A stretch of DNA of 64,000 bases, taken from positions 17,577 through 81,576 of the forward strand of contig NZ_MRAV01000015.1 of NCBI RefSeq assembly GCF_002752355.1. Reading direction: 5' to 3'. Origin of the DNA: Leucobacter sp. OLIS6. Lineage in GTDB: Bacteria; Actinomycetota; Actinomycetes; Actinomycetales; Microbacteriaceae. Every line of letters starts with the position of its first letter. Positions within the stretch are counted from its first letter, which is position 1. The notes under the pieces were generated by a model. It saw only the letters and a list, made by a program, of their open reading frames with translations, searched no databases and was not told the DNA's origin. Positions 35,405 through 44,614 of the stretch are shown in pieces. Made by a program: the position numbers and the translations under genes.

Positions 35405-36733
35405 CTACGCGGTCGCGCGCGCCTCCGACACCGCGGCGCGGGCCGCGGCGAAGCCGGCCTCGAGGTCGGCCTTCAGGTCGTCGACGTTCTCGATGCCGAC
35501 CGACAGGCGGACGAGGCCCGGCGTGACGCCCGCGGTGAGCTGCTGCTCGGGCGTCAGCTGCGAGTGCGTCGTCGACGCCGGGTGGATGATCAGGCTGCGG
35601 ACGTCGCCGATGTTCGCGAGGTGGCTGAACAGCTCGACGTTCTCGACGAGGGCCTTGCCCGCGTCGACACCGCCCTTGAGCTCGAACGAGAGCACCGCGC
35701 CGACGCCCTTGGGGGCATAGCGGTTGGCCGCCGCGTACCAGGGGCTCGTCGGCAGGCCCGCGTAGTTGACGCTCGCGACGTCCGGGTGGTTCTCGAGCCA
35801 CTCCGCGATCTCCTGCGTGTTCTGCACATGGCGCTCGATGCGCAGCGACAGGGTCTCGATGCCCTGGATCAGCAGCCAGGCGCTGTTCGGCGCGATCGCC
35901 GATCCCAGGTCGCGCAGCAGCTGCACGCGCGCCTTGATGATGTAGGCGAGGCCGTCGCCCACCGCGGCCGTGTACGAGGCGCCGTGGTACGACGGATCCG
36001 GCTCGGTGAGGCCCGGGAAGCGCTCGACGTTCTCCGACCACTTGAACGTGCCGCCGTCGACGATGATGCCGCCGAGCGTGGTGCCGTGACCGCCCAGGAA
36101 CTTCGTCGCCGAGTGGATCACGAGATCGGCGCCGTGCTCGAACGGGCGGATCAGGTACGGGGTCGCGATCGTGTTGTCGACGATCAGCGGGACGCCGTTC
36201 TCGTGCGCGATGTCGGCGACGGTGCGGATATCGAGGATGTTGATCTTCGGGTTGCCGATCGTCTCGGCGAAGAACGCCTTCGTGTTCGGGCGCACCGCGC
36301 GCTGCCACTCGGCCGGATCGTCCTGGTTCTCGACGAAGGTGACCTCGACGCCGAGCTTCGCCAGCGTGTACTTGAACAGGTTGTAGGTGCCGCCGTAGAT
36401 CGAGCTCGACGAGACGAAGTGATCGCCGGCCTGCGCGATGTTGAGGATCGCGAAGGTCGCCGCCGCCTGACCGCTGGCGAGGAGCAGCGCGCCGGTGCCG
36501 CCCTCGAGCGCCGCGAGGCGCTCCTCGACGACGGCCTGCGTGGGGTTCATGATCCGGGTGTAGATGTTGCCGAACTCGGCCAGCGCGAAGAGGTTCTTCG
36601 CGTGATCGGTGCTGTCGAAGACGTACGACGTCGTCTGGTAGATCGGCACGGCGCGCGAGTTGGTGGTCGGATCGGGCTGCGCACCCGAGTGGACCTGCTT
36701 GGTCTCGAAATGCCAGGCGGCGGAATCGGTCAT
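35405..36733 (-). CDS. metY: O-acetylhomoserine sulfhydrylase (PLP enzyme)
   Basis: A 442-residue PLP-dependent enzyme of the Cys/Met metabolism family that forms homocysteine from O-acetylhomoserine and sulfide. The PLP lysine is Lys211 in VIHSATKFLGGHGTTLGG; other family features are PIYQTTSYVF near the N-terminus, SSIYGGTYNLF and VRLSVGIENVDDLKADLE near the C-terminus. The ATG at 36733 has AAGGGGAG upstream. Together with MetX it completes direct sulfhydrylation. No SAM riboswitch or other methionine control element is visible upstream. Confidence 0.95.
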   Translation of the reverse strand: MTDSAAWHFETKQVHSGAQPDPTTNSRAVPIYQTTSYVFDSTDHAKNLFALAEFGNIYTRIMNPTQAVVEERLAALEGGTGALLLASGQAAATFAILNIAQAGDHFVSSSSIYGGTYNLFKYTLAKLGVEVTFVENQDDPAEWQRAVRPNTKAFFAETIGNPKINILDIRTVADIAHENGVPLIVDNTIATPYLIRPFEHGADLVIHSATKFLGGHGTTLGGIIVDGGTFKWSENVERFPGLTEPDPSYHGASYTAAVGDGLAYIIKARVQLLRDLGSAIAPNSAWLLIQGIETLSLRIERHVQNTQEIAEWLENHPDVASVNYAGLPTSPWYAAANRYAPKGVGAVLSFELKGGVDAGKALVENVELFSHLANIGDVRSLIIHPASTTHSQLTPEQQLTAGVTPGLVRLSVGIENVDDLKADLEAGFAAARAAVSEARATA

Positions 36734-36871
36734 GAGAGGCTCCCCTTTTGGATCGGTTGCAGCGAGCGTACGGAGTCGGCGCCGCAGGAGGGAAGCCTCC
36801 CGGACACCGGGCGTAACAGGCGCGATAGGCTGCACAGCGGGCCGGCAGCGGCCGAACACGAGGGAGGCGGC

Positions 36872-37669
36872 ATGGCGGAGCGGCGCGTAGTGGTGACGGG
36901 CGCGAGTTCGGGGATCGGAGCCGCGACCGTGCGGCGGTTTGCCGAGCTCGGCTGGCAGACCGTCGCGGTCGCGCGGCGCGAGGATCGCCTGCGTGCGCTC
37001 GCCGCCGAGACCGGGGCGCACCCGATCGTGTGCGACGTCACCGACGAAGCGCAGGTCGCCCGCATGGCCGCCGAGGTGTCCGAGACGGGCGGCGCGACCG
37101 GGCTGGTGAACAACGCCGGCGGCGCGCTCGGCACCGAGTCCGTCGAGCGGGCGCTGAACGAGGACTGGCGGCGCATGTTCGAGGTCAACGTGATCGGCCT
37201 GCGCACGGTCACCGCCGCGCTGCTACCCTTGCTGCGAGCGGGTGCCCGAGCCGGCATCGACGCCGACGGCACGGGCTGGGCGTCGATCCTCAACCTCACC
37301 TCGACCGCGGGGCACAGCGCCTACCCGGGCGGCGGCGGATACAACGCCGCGAAGTACGCGGCGCACGCCGTCACCGAGGTGCTGCGGCTCGAACTCGCGG
37401 GCGAGCCGATCCGCGTGATGGAGCTCGCGCCGGGGCTCGTGCACACCGAGGAGTTCACCCTCAACCGCCTTCGCGGCGACACCGAAGCCGCCGCGAAGCC
37501 CTACGAGGACGTCATCCCGCTCGCGCCCGAGGACGTCGCGCAGGTGCTCGTCGGCGCCTTCGAGCAGCCGCCGCACGTCAACCAGGACCTCATCGTGATC
37601 CGCCCCGTCGCGCAATCGAGCGTGTTCCACACCCACCGCGGTCCGCTGGTGCCGAAGGCGGAGGCGTGA
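36872..37669 (+). CDS. Short-chain dehydrogenase/reductase
   Basis: A 265-residue classical SDR. The cofactor loop TGASSGIG is at residues 9-16, NNAGGALG follows, and the active site includes Ser in [14 protein letters not shown] and the YNAAK motif with Tyr157 and Lys161. An Arg pair after the second strand (ARREDRL) suggests NADP(H) preference. The substrate is unknown. The ATG at 36872 has GGGAGG upstream; TAGGCT about 45 bp upstream is a probable -10. ung starts at the stop codon, so the genes are coupled. Confidence 0.85.
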   Translation: MAERRVVVTGASSGIGAATVRRFAELGWQTVAVARREDRLRALAAETGAHPIVCDVTDEAQVARMAAEVSETGGATGLVNNAGGALGTESVERALNEDWRRMFEVNVIGLRTVTAALLPLLRAGARAGIDADGTGWASILNLTSTAGHSAYPGGGGYNAAKYAAHAVTEVLRLELAGEPIRVMELAPGLVHTEEFTLNRLRGDTEAAAKPYEDVIPLAPEDVAQVLVGAFEQPPHVNQDLIVIRPVAQSSVFHTHRGPLVPKAEA

Positions 37670-37671
37670 AC

Positions 37672-38373
37672 ATGGCCATGAACCTCGCGGAACTCGCCGA
37701 CAGCGGCTACCTGGCGCGCGACTGGGCCGAGGCCCTCGAGCCGATGGGCGACCGCCTCGCGGAACTCGGGCGGTTCCTGAACGCGGAACGCGCCGACGGT
37801 CAGCAGGTGCTGCCCGCCGGCGACCGGATCCTGTCGGCGTTCCAGCGGCCGCTCGCCGACGTGCGCGTGCTCATCGTCGGGCAGGATCCCTACCCGACGC
37901 CCGGGCACCCGATCGGCCTCTCCTTCGCGACGGCGCCCGACGTCCGACCGATCCCGCGCAGCCTGCAGAACATCTACAGGGAGATGCGCGAGGACCTCGG
38001 CATCGAGCCCGCGCCCCACGGGGACCTCTCCGCCTGGGCCGACCACGGCGTCATGCTGCTGAACCGGGTGCTGACCGTGCGCGCAGGCACGCCGGCGTCG
38101 CACCGCGGCAAGGGCTGGGAAGCGTTCACCGAGCACGCGATCCGGGCGCTCGTCGCCCGCGGCGGTCCGCTCGTCGCGATCCTCTGGGGCAACGACGCTC
38201 GCTCGCTCGGGCCGATGCTCGGCGACGTGCCGAGGATCGAGAGCCCGCACCCGTCGCCGCTGTCGGCGTCGCGGGGGTTCTTCGGCTCGAAGCCGTTCAG
38301 CCGGGCGAACGCGGCGCTCGAAGCACAGGGCGCCGCGCCCGTCGACTGGCGGGTGGCGCCGGCCGCCGGTTGA
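37672..38373 (+). CDS. ung: Uracil-DNA glycosylase, family 1
   Basis: A 233-residue UDG that removes uracil from DNA. Motif A GQDPYP is at residues 70-75, with catalytic Asp72, and motif B HPSPLSA begins at His193. [22 protein letters not shown] is the conserved uracil-recognition region. ATG 37672 has GGAGG at seven bases; a GTG two codons earlier overlaps the SDR stop. The gene ends nine bases before the stop of the convergent oxidase gene. Confidence 0.95.
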   Translation: MAMNLAELADSGYLARDWAEALEPMGDRLAELGRFLNAERADGQQVLPAGDRILSAFQRPLADVRVLIVGQDPYPTPGHPIGLSFATAPDVRPIPRSLQNIYREMREDLGIEPAPHGDLSAWADHGVMLLNRVLTVRAGTPASHRGKGWEAFTEHAIRALVARGGPLVAILWGNDARSLGPMLGDVPRIESPHPSPLSASRGFFGSKPFSRANAALEAQGAAPVDWRVAPAAG

Positions 38374-38382
38374 GCGCGTTCG

Positions 38383-39564
38383 CTAGTGCCCGCCGCCCGT
38401 GTACGGGCCGAGCACCGCGAGCCGCTCCAGGTGCGACGCGAGCGCGAAGCGCGGATCGATGCCCGCGTCCGCCGGCGACGACCCGGTCGCGAGTGCGGCG
38501 GCGAACTCGCCGAGCCGCGGAGAGAACTTGAAGCCGTGGCCCGACAGACCCGCGACGGTGACGACGCGTCCGCTCGCGTTCACGTCGACGACCGGCAGAC
38601 GATCGGGCGTGTAGGCGCAGTGGTGCACGCTCTGGCGCACGGGCTCGGGGTTCACGCCGTCGAACAGCTCGGCGGCGCGCTGCCCGATCTTGATCAGCTC
38701 CTCGCGGGTGTGCGACGTCGGCACCTCGGAGGGATCGCGGAACACGGGCCACTCGGGGTTCGTGCACGCCTTGAACGCGTAGCCGTCGAAGCTGGGGGCG
38801 CCGAAGAAGTGCACCGGGCCCGAATCGCGCAGGAACGCGGGGAACCGCTCGGGTACGAACGCGTCGGGGTCGCGCGGCATGAACCAGGTGAGACCCAGCA
38901 CCTGCAGGCGCAGCAGGTCGTGCAGCTCGGGGGAGAGGCGACCCGACCAGGAGCCGGAGGCCACCACGACGGTGTCGGCGAGCCAGGATCCCTGGGTGGT
39001 GCGCACGACGACGCCGTCCGAACGTTCCTCGATCCCGAGCACGGCGGTGTTGAAGAACAGGCGCGCGCCGTTCCGCTCGGCGATGTCGAGCGCGCTCATC
39101 ACGGCCACCTCGGGGCGGAGCCCGCCGCCGTGCTCGTCGAGCAGGCCGATGTCGCCGTCCTGCACGAGGTGCTGCGGGTACTCGCGACGCAGCTCCTCGG
39201 TCGTGAGGGTGCGGTGAGGGATCCCGAACTCCTGCACGGTGCCGAGCGCCGTGACGAGGTCGGGGAACCCTTCGGGGGCGATGCTCAGGCAGCCCGCCTC
39301 GAGGTAGATGCTGCGCCCCGACTCCTGCTCGAGCTCGCGCCACAGATCGCGCGAGCGCTGGATCATGCCCACGTAGGTGCCGCCCTCGTGCACCGCCGTG
39401 CGGAACACGCGGGATTCACCGGCGTAGGAGCCGTGCGAGTGCACGCGGCCGTACTGCTCGATGCCGACGACGTCGACGCCCTCGCGCTTGCTCAGCTGCC
39501 ACAGGGCCATCGAGCCCACCGTGCCCGCGCCGATGACGACGACATTGGTCTTCTGCAGGTCCAT
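38383..39564 (-). CDS. Sarcosine-oxidase-like FAD amine oxidase (probable tyramine oxidase subunit A)
   Basis: A 393-residue flavoprotein of the monomeric sarcosine oxidase/N-methyltryptophan oxidase family. The FAD loop VVIGAGTVGSMALWQL is at residues 9-24. Cys316 in VHHCAYTPD lies where these enzymes bind FAD covalently (Cys315 in monomeric sarcosine oxidase), and the C-terminal GLSGHGFKFSPRLGE motif is conserved. It would oxidise a primary or secondary amine with production of hydrogen peroxide. The ATG has AAGGA five bases upstream. Its ornithine-cyclodeaminase-like neighbour is of the kind annotated as tyramine oxidase subunit B, and homoprotocatechuate genes follow, hence the tyramine proposal. 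Confidence 0.8.
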   Translation of the reverse strand: MDLQKTNVVVIGAGTVGSMALWQLSKREGVDVVGIEQYGRVHSHGSYAGESRVFRTAVHEGGTYVGMIQRSRDLWRELEQESGRSIYLEAGCLSIAPEGFPDLVTALGTVQEFGIPHRTLTTEELRREYPQHLVQDGDIGLLDEHGGGLRPEVAVMSALDIAERNGARLFFNTAVLGIEERSDGVVVRTTQGSWLADTVVVASGSWSGRLSPELHDLLRLQVLGLTWFMPRDPDAFVPERFPAFLRDSGPVHFFGAPSFDGYAFKACTNPEWPVFRDPSEVPTSHTREELIKIGQRAAELFDGVNPEPVRQSVHHCAYTPDRLPVVDVNASGRVVTVAGLSGHGFKFSPRLGEFAAALATGSSPADAGIDPRFALASHLERLAVLGPYTGGGH

Positions 39565-39616
39565 TCGTTCCTTCTTCTCAGCTGCTCGTGTCGCTGTTCG
39601 GTTCGTCCGGCCGGAC

Positions 39617-40747
39617 TCAGGCGAGGGCCGGCTCATCCCAGAGCTTCAGTTTCGTGCCGATGCCGCGCTCGACCGCGTTGCGGTACACGCGGGTGGCCCA
39701 CGCGACGTCCTCGACCGGCATGCCGCCAACCGAGTAGATGAAGATCTCGTCGTCGTTCGTGCGGCCCGGGGTATCGCCGTCGATGATCTCGCCGAGATCC
39801 TCGAACTGCTCGGGGGTCATGCGTCCGTCGCGCACGCGGTCGACGAGGTGCATGCCCCAGATGCCGACGACGTCGTGGGCGTCGCCCGGGATCTCGGAAG
39901 CCCAGGCCTGGTAGATGCTGCGCGCGTCGGCGACGTGCCGGGCCTTGCGCACCAGGCTCTCCTCGACCGCCAGGTGCGCCGAGCAGAGCACGAGCGCGCC
40001 CGGCTTGACCCACGCATCCTCGACGGTGGGGTAGTTCTCGGTGCCGGAGGGGCTGGGGATCGCGATGCTGACGATGTCGCAGCCCTCGACCGCGCCGCGC
40101 AGCGAATCGACCTGCTCGATGGCGGTGAGCTGCGGGAACTGCTGCTGCGCCCACGCGATGTAGGCGTCGATGCTGCCCTGGCTGCGACCGAACACGCGGA
40201 TAGTGTCGATGCCCGGACGGACCGCGATGAGCGCCTCGAGCGAGGTGCGGTTCATGGGCCCCGGGCCCGCGATGCCGACCACGCGGGCGTCCTCGCGCGC
40301 CAGGTGGCGCGCGCCGATGCCCGGGATCGCGCCGGTGCGGTAGGCGCTGAGCAGGTTCGCCGACATGTGCGCGAGCGGGGCGCCGGTGTCCTTGTCGTTC
40401 AGGGTGAACATGAGGATCGAGCGGGGGAGTCCGATCTTGCGGTTCTCGACGTTGGAGCCGTACCACTTGCACCCGGCCATCTGGAAGCTGCCGCCGAGGT
40501 AGGCGGGCATCGCCATGAAACGGCGGTCGGGGCCGTCGAGCGGCATGCCGGCGAAGGGAGACTCCTTCGGGAAGTAGATCTGGGCGCCGTGCAGATCGTT
40601 CTCGATGCCCGCCATGCGGTAGTCGCCGCGCTTGAACTCGACGAGCATCTCGCTCATGGTGTCGACGCAGGCGGCCATGTCGGTCACGCCGGCGGCGATC
40701 ATGTCGGGTTCCGACAGGTAGAGGAATTCGATGGCGGTGTTCGGCAC
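39617..40747 (-). CDS. Ornithine-cyclodeaminase-like protein (probable tyramine oxidase subunit B)
   Basis: A 376-residue protein of the ornithine cyclodeaminase/mu-crystallin family with an NAD-binding region (VVGIAGPGPMNRTSLEAL) and a MSANLLSAYRTGAIPGIGARHLA stretch typical of the family. It matches my recollection of the group annotated tyramine oxidase subunit B, which lies beside a flavin oxidase. It is the first gene of a two-gene operon, 52 bp before the oxidase gene, behind a near-consensus promoter with an operator. A plain dehydrogenase or imine reductase acting on the oxidase product is an alternative. Confidence 0.75.
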   Translation of the reverse strand: MPNTAIEFLYLSEPDMIAAGVTDMAACVDTMSEMLVEFKRGDYRMAGIENDLHGAQIYFPKESPFAGMPLDGPDRRFMAMPAYLGGSFQMAGCKWYGSNVENRKIGLPRSILMFTLNDKDTGAPLAHMSANLLSAYRTGAIPGIGARHLAREDARVVGIAGPGPMNRTSLEALIAVRPGIDTIRVFGRSQGSIDAYIAWAQQQFPQLTAIEQVDSLRGAVEGCDIVSIAIPSPSGTENYPTVEDAWVKPGALVLCSAHLAVEESLVRKARHVADARSIYQAWASEIPGDAHDVVGIWGMHLVDRVRDGRMTPEQFEDLGEIIDGDTPGRTNDDEIFIYSVGGMPVEDVAWATRVYRNAVERGIGTKLKLWDEPALA

Positions 40748-40819
40748 GGCGGTGTGTCCCTTCGCGGTCTGGTCTCGTGCATCCCGCCGGGCGTCGGCCG
40801 GCGGCGATGGAGGCGCTTC

Positions 40820-40848
40820 AGCCTAAGACTATCCACTTGGATAGTCAA
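40820..40848 (-). promoter_or_regulatory. Consensus promoter of the amine-oxidase operon
   Basis: On the minus strand TTGACT (40848-40843) and TAGGCT (40825-40820) are separated by exactly 17 bases. It is the strongest sigma-70-type promoter in the window together with that at 18245. Confidence 0.8.
40827..40846. promoter_or_regulatory. Palindromic operator in the amine-oxidase promoter
   Basis: GACTATCC and GGATAGTC are perfect eight-base arms around ACTT. The palindrome overlaps the -35 and fills most of the spacer. The TetR gene 124 bp upstream is the obvious candidate regulator. Confidence 0.7.
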
Positions 40849-40876
40849 GAGCGCGGGTGGGGACGCGGTGCGGATT

Positions 40877-40937
40877 CGGAGATCTGCAGGATTTCGGACG
40901 TGCAGGGCGCATGCCTCCGAAATGTTGCAGATCTCCG
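40877..40937. repeat. Dispersed palindromic element, copy 3
   Basis: Arms at 40877-40898 and 40916-40937 (22 bases, two mismatches) with a 17-base loop. It lies between the TetR gene and the amine-oxidase promoter, both on the minus strand. Confidence 0.9.
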
Positions 40938-40970
40938 CGGCGATGGTGGCGGAGCTGGAGGCGGACCGAC

Positions 40971-41504
40971 CTACGCGGAGGCGGCGACGAGCGCTCGGAT
41001 CCGGTTCAGGGCCGGGGCCGCGTTCTCGGGCAGCACCAGCTGCTTGAAGACGATGCCGTCGAGCGCGAACCAGATCAGTTCGGCGAGCTCGGGATCCTCG
41101 ACGCCGAGACGCGCCAGCTGGCGCGTGATCGCGTCGTGGTAGGCGCCGTAGTGGCGCTCCGCGAGCGAGCGGAGTTCGGGGCGCCGGCGCGACTCGAGCA
41201 GCAGTTCGTACTGGAACGACTGGATCTCGCTGTCGCGGTCGGCCAGCGACTCGATGCCGGCTGCGAACGCTTCGACGGTGAGCCCGCTCTCGAGCATGTT
41301 CGAGCCGCGCAGGCTCTCGTCGATCGCGAACTCCATGGCCTCGGCGATGAGCTGATCGCGGCTGCCGAAGTGGTGCCGGACCAGGCCGTGCGACACTCCC
41401 GCCTCGGCTGCGACGGCGCGATAGGTGAGCGCGCGCAGGCCTCCCGAGGCGACCACCACGATGGTGGCGTGCAGCAGGGCGGTACGGCCGGAGGCGTCGT
41501 TCAT
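40971..41504 (-). CDS. TetR-family regulator next to the amine-oxidase operon
   Basis: A 177-residue TetR protein. The helix-turn-helix reads GLRALTYRAVAAEAGVSHGLVRHHFGSRDQLIAEAMEFAI (residues ~18-57); the rest is the ligand domain. It is transcribed toward the amine-oxidase operon and most likely controls it through the palindrome at 40827-40846. The ATG follows TACGCT by seven bases, so the mRNA is probably leaderless. The ligand could be the amine itself. Confidence 0.85.
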   Translation of the reverse strand: MNDASGRTALLHATIVVVASGGLRALTYRAVAAEAGVSHGLVRHHFGSRDQLIAEAMEFAIDESLRGSNMLESGLTVEAFAAGIESLADRDSEIQSFQYELLLESRRRPELRSLAERHYGAYHDAITRQLARLGVEDPELAELIWFALDGIVFKQLVLPENAAPALNRIRALVAASA

Positions 41505-41517
41505 GCGTTCGAGCGTA
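41502..41517 (-). promoter_or_regulatory. -10 element for leaderless TetR gene
   Basis: Minus-strand TACGCT (41517-41512), seven bases, ATG at 41504. Confidence 0.55.
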
Positions 41518-41530
41518 GCGGTGGTGCGAC

Positions 41531-41590
41531 GTCATCCTGGGCGAGGGACGAGTCACAGGATCCTGCGACTCGTCCCTCGCCCAGGATGAC
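41531..41590. repeat. Long palindrome, second repeat family, possible terminator
   Basis: Perfect 24-base arms (41531-41554 and 41567-41590) enclose an inner CAGGATCCTG palindrome. It starts 15 bp downstream of the permease stop on the minus strand, where a terminator is expected. Its right half is nearly repeated at 48054-48083 (27 of 30 bases). Confidence 0.85.
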
Positions 41591-41604
41591 GAAGGGTGCG
41601 GAGC

Positions 41605-43140
41605 TCAGCGGTCGTCGACGACGCCGATGAGCTCGGTGCCGTAGGCGCCGGGCTCCGTGCCGTGGCCGATCTGGCGGTAGATCTCGGGCTTGCGGCGCTT
41701 CAGCGCGAGGCCCCAGACGACGCCGATGATGCCGGCCAGGACCACGATGATCGGCAGGACGTAGGTGCCGAACGTGGGCTCCTGCTGCCCGAGCTGCACG
41801 TGGAAGTTCGCGATGATCATGATGAACACCCAGGCGAGCAGGAGGCCCGAGACGAGCGGTGCCACGACCGTGGTCCAGAGCCCGAGCCCGCGCCGATCCC
41901 GGCGAAAGAAGCCGATGACCGCGGCCGCGATGACGGCCATGAGGAGTACGAGGCCCATGGCGCCGGTGTTGGTGAGCCAGGTGAACATGGTGAGCACGGG
42001 GTAGAGGAAGCTCTGCTCGCCGAGGGCCGCGGCGCCGCCGAACACCTCGCCGGAGAAGATGAACCCGACGGTGACGACCAGTGCGATGACCGTCTGCGTG
42101 ACCGACCCGGCCCAGGGAGCGCCGTGCTTCGAGGTGCCCGCGAACCACGTGGGCAGCACGCCCTCGCGGCCGAGCGAGAAGAAGTAGCGGGCGACCGCGT
42201 TGTGGAACGACTGCAGCGATGCGAAGAGGCTCGTGAGGAACAGGATGTTCATGATGTCGACGAAGATCACGCTGACGTGGCTGTTCATGAACACGAACAT
42301 CAGATCGGGGCCCGATTCCTGCGACTTCGCGACGATGTTCGACGGGCCGATGCCGACCGAGAACGCCCACGCGCTGAACGCGTAGAAGAGGCCGATGATC
42401 GCGACGGCGGCGTAGGTCGCCCGCGGTACGGTGCGCTTGGGGTCCTTCGCCTCCTCGCCGTAGATCGCGGCGCCCTCGAAGCCCATGAACGCGGCGACGC
42501 CGAAGACGAGCACGATGCCGAGCGAGGGGCCGAAGAGCTCGGCGGGATTCAGCGTGGTCGCGGTGACGCCCTCGGGCGCGACGGCGAGCGAGACGACGTC
42601 GAACACGATCACGACGAGGAACTCGAGGGCGACGAGCACGCCGAGCACCTTCGCCGAGAAGTCGATGCGATTCACGCCGAGTACGCCGACGACCACGATG
42701 CAGAGCAGGATCCACAGCCACCAGGGCGACGAGAATCCGAACTTCGCCTCGAGGAACATCGAGAGCTGGAAGCCGAAGAGACCGTAGACGCCGATCTGCA
42801 TCGCGTTGTACGAGACGAGTGCGATGAGCGAGGCGCCGACGCCGATGGGGCGGCCGAGGCCCTGCGAGATGTAGGCGTAGAAGGCGCCCGCGTTGGTGAT
42901 GTAGCGGCCCATGGCGGTGTAGCCAACCGCGAACATCGTGAGGATCACCGCGATCACGACGAAGCCGAGCGGGACGCCGAGGGAGCCGGTCACCGCGAAG
43001 GAGGTGGTGACGCCGCCCGCGACCACGGTGAGCGGTGCGGACGCGGCAATGATCATCAGCGTGATCGAGGGGGCGCCGAGCGTCCGGCGGCTGAGCCCCG
43101 GATCGTGCGTCGCCGGAGCGTCGGTGGTTGAAGCGGTCAT
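41605..43140 (-). CDS. APC-family amino-acid/amine permease (first of two)
   Basis: A 511-residue transporter with twelve or more hydrophobic segments. The N-terminal signature (LGAPSITLMIIAASAPLTVVAGGVTTSFA) and FGVAAFMGFEGAAIYGEEAKDPKRTVPRATYAA place it in the APC superfamily group that includes amine and amino-acid importers. Its location beside the amine-oxidase genes makes tyramine or a related amine a reasonable substrate guess. The ATG at 43140 has GGAAGGATGAC upstream. It shares about the same architecture with the permease at 44615, so the pair may be duplicates with different substrates. Confidence 0.8.
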   Translation of the reverse strand: MTASTTDAPATHDPGLSRRTLGAPSITLMIIAASAPLTVVAGGVTTSFAVTGSLGVPLGFVVIAVILTMFAVGYTAMGRYITNAGAFYAYISQGLGRPIGVGASLIALVSYNAMQIGVYGLFGFQLSMFLEAKFGFSSPWWLWILLCIVVVGVLGVNRIDFSAKVLGVLVALEFLVVIVFDVVSLAVAPEGVTATTLNPAELFGPSLGIVLVFGVAAFMGFEGAAIYGEEAKDPKRTVPRATYAAVAIIGLFYAFSAWAFSVGIGPSNIVAKSQESGPDLMFVFMNSHVSVIFVDIMNILFLTSLFASLQSFHNAVARYFFSLGREGVLPTWFAGTSKHGAPWAGSVTQTVIALVVTVGFIFSGEVFGGAAALGEQSFLYPVLTMFTWLTNTGAMGLVLLMAVIAAAVIGFFRRDRRGLGLWTTVVAPLVSGLLLAWVFIMIIANFHVQLGQQEPTFGTYVLPIIVVLAGIIGVVWGLALKRRKPEIYRQIGHGTEPGAYGTELIGVVDDR

Positions 43141-43216
43141 GAGCAGGTCATCCTTCCCGCGCGCAGCGTCTTCGTCGCGCGCCGGCGTCGTCGCCGATGA
43201 GGTTCGAGTGCCCCCG

Positions 43217-43268
43217 AGTCTAGGAAGGCGTCGAAGGCATGGCCTGGTCGCTGCGCGCACAGGCCATG
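43217..43268 (-). promoter_or_regulatory. Promoter and palindrome of the first permease gene
   Basis: Minus-strand TAGACT (43222-43217) is a probable -10. Just upstream, nine-base perfect arms CATGGCCTG and CAGGCCATG (43238-43246 and 43260-43268) with a 13-base spacer form a likely operator in the -35 region. Confidence 0.45.
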
Positions 43269-43302
43269 TCCGAAAGCGCTCAGCTTCAAGTAATGCGGTC
43301 GG

Positions 43303-43334
43303 CGGCCGCTCGGCGGTGCTCCGTCGAGCGGCCG
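43303..43334 (-). terminator. Terminator of the P1 peptidase gene
   Basis: Ten-base perfect arms (43303-43312 and 43325-43334) with a 12-base loop, eight bases downstream of the stop codon. Confidence 0.6.
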
Positions 43335-43341
43335 AAACGGC

Positions 43342-44499
43342 TCAGACGCTCGCCGCGAACGCCGCGCGCACCTCGTCGTGGGGCAGCGCGAAGCTTTCGT
43401 GCCCGTCTCGCCCGACGGTGTCCTCGGCGGCCACGAGCGCGTTGACCACGGCCTCCTCGGTCGCCTCGACGACGGCCGCGTAGAGAGGATCGATCCGCCC
43501 CCAGGCGAGGTGCGAGAGCTGTTCGACGTCGGGGCCATCGGTGCTCATGCGCGAGCCGAGGGCCCCCGCGTTCGCCGTCGAGAACGCGAGGAAGATGTCG
43601 CCCGAGAAGTGGCTGCCCGTGGTGCCGGTGCGCGCGAGGCCGAGCGGGACCCGGCGGGCGAGCGCCGCGCACTGATCGGGGAGGAGCGGGGCGTCGGTCG
43701 CGACGATCACGATGACGCTGCCGGCGCCCGCGACCGCGCGGGCACCTGGGCCGGCCTCACGCTCGAACCAGCCGCTCGTCTCCATCGGATTCGGTGCCTG
43801 CGAGTCGCGCCCCAGCGGGCGGCCGGCGACCCGGAGCTCCGAACGGCTGCCGAAGTTCGCCTGCAGCAGCACGCCGACCGTCCAGCTGCGGTCGCCGATC
43901 CGCACCACGCGCGAGGAGGTGCCGGTGCCGCCCTTGAAGCCGTAGCAGTTCATGCCCGTCCCGCCGCCGACGTTGCCCTCGGCGACCGGGCCGCCGTTCG
44001 CGGTGTCGAGCGCCGCCGTCGCGTGCTCGGGGCTCACGTGCTCGGCGTTGATCGAGTTGAGGTAGCCGTCCCAGGTCTCGCCGACCACGGGGAGCATCCA
44101 CGCCGCCGCGCTGCCCGGGTGGTGCTCGGCCATCCAGCGATCGATCCCGGAGTGCACGGCGCCGACCGCGTGCGAGTTGGTGATCCCGATCGGGGTCTGG
44201 AACTGACCGGACTCCTCGATCCAGCTGCGGCCGGTGAGCTCGCCGTTGCCGTTGAGCACCGCGACGCCCGCCGCGCAGGGGAGGCCCGCGTGCTCGCGCC
44301 CGCGGGGGAGGATCGCCGTCACCCCGGTGCGGGCGGGCGCCGGTCCGTCGGACACGATCGTACTGAAGCCGACCTCGAGGCCGGGAACGTCGGTGATCGC
44401 GTTCCATCTGCCGGGTTCGCCGTCGAACGGGATGCCCAGGTCCCGTGCGCGGATCGCGATGCCGGCTTGCTCGTCAGCGCTGAGCGAGTCTTCAAACAT
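43342..44499 (-). CDS. P1-family aminopeptidase (DmpA/BapA-like)
   Basis: A 385-residue Ntn-hydrolase-like peptidase of family S58/P1. These enzymes cleave themselves before a Ser that becomes the nucleophile of the beta chain; here the site is Gly295-Ser296 in TGTTGSHFSGD. Other family features are WNAITDVPGLEVGFSTIV near the N-terminus, GITNSHAVGAVHSGID, and VGGGTGMNCYGFKGGTGTSSR. Members release D-residues or beta-amino acids from peptides and amides. AGAGG precedes the ATG. It is divergent from a permease gene, so a peptide-release and uptake pair is possible. No signal peptide is present. Confidence 0.85.
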   Translation of the reverse strand: MFEDSLSADEQAGIAIRARDLGIPFDGEPGRWNAITDVPGLEVGFSTIVSDGPAPARTGVTAILPRGREHAGLPCAAGVAVLNGNGELTGRSWIEESGQFQTPIGITNSHAVGAVHSGIDRWMAEHHPGSAAAWMLPVVGETWDGYLNSINAEHVSPEHATAALDTANGGPVAEGNVGGGTGMNCYGFKGGTGTSSRVVRIGDRSWTVGVLLQANFGSRSELRVAGRPLGRDSQAPNPMETSGWFEREAGPGARAVAGAGSVIVIVATDAPLLPDQCAALARRVPLGLARTGTTGSHFSGDIFLAFSTANAGALGSRMSTDGPDVEQLSHLAWGRIDPLYAAVVEATEEAVVNALVAAEDTVGRDGHESFALPHDEVRAAFAASV

Positions 44500-44557
44500 T
44501 GTTCAATCCTCTCGTTTGTGCTTACACTACCCAAAGGATTCACGAATCGAAAAAGTT

Positions 44558-44565
44558 CTGATCAG
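44558..44565. promoter_or_regulatory. Short palindrome in the divergent peptidase/permease promoter region
   Basis: CTGATCAG is a perfect eight-base palindrome in the 115-bp gap between the divergent peptidase and permease genes. It is short, so chance is possible. Confidence 0.25.
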
Positions 44566-44614
44566 TGTTCAGCAACTCGCGGATCCCGCAGCATCGGACA
44601 AAGGAGTCGCCCTC

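Noticed and set aside
36734..36871. SAM riboswitch or T-box upstream of metY
   Set aside because: The short GC-rich gap shows none of the conserved cores, and a ribosome-binding site lies close to the start.
38374..38382. Terminator between ung and the convergent oxidase gene
   Set aside because: The gap is only nine bases, and I see no hairpin that fits without running into coding sequence.
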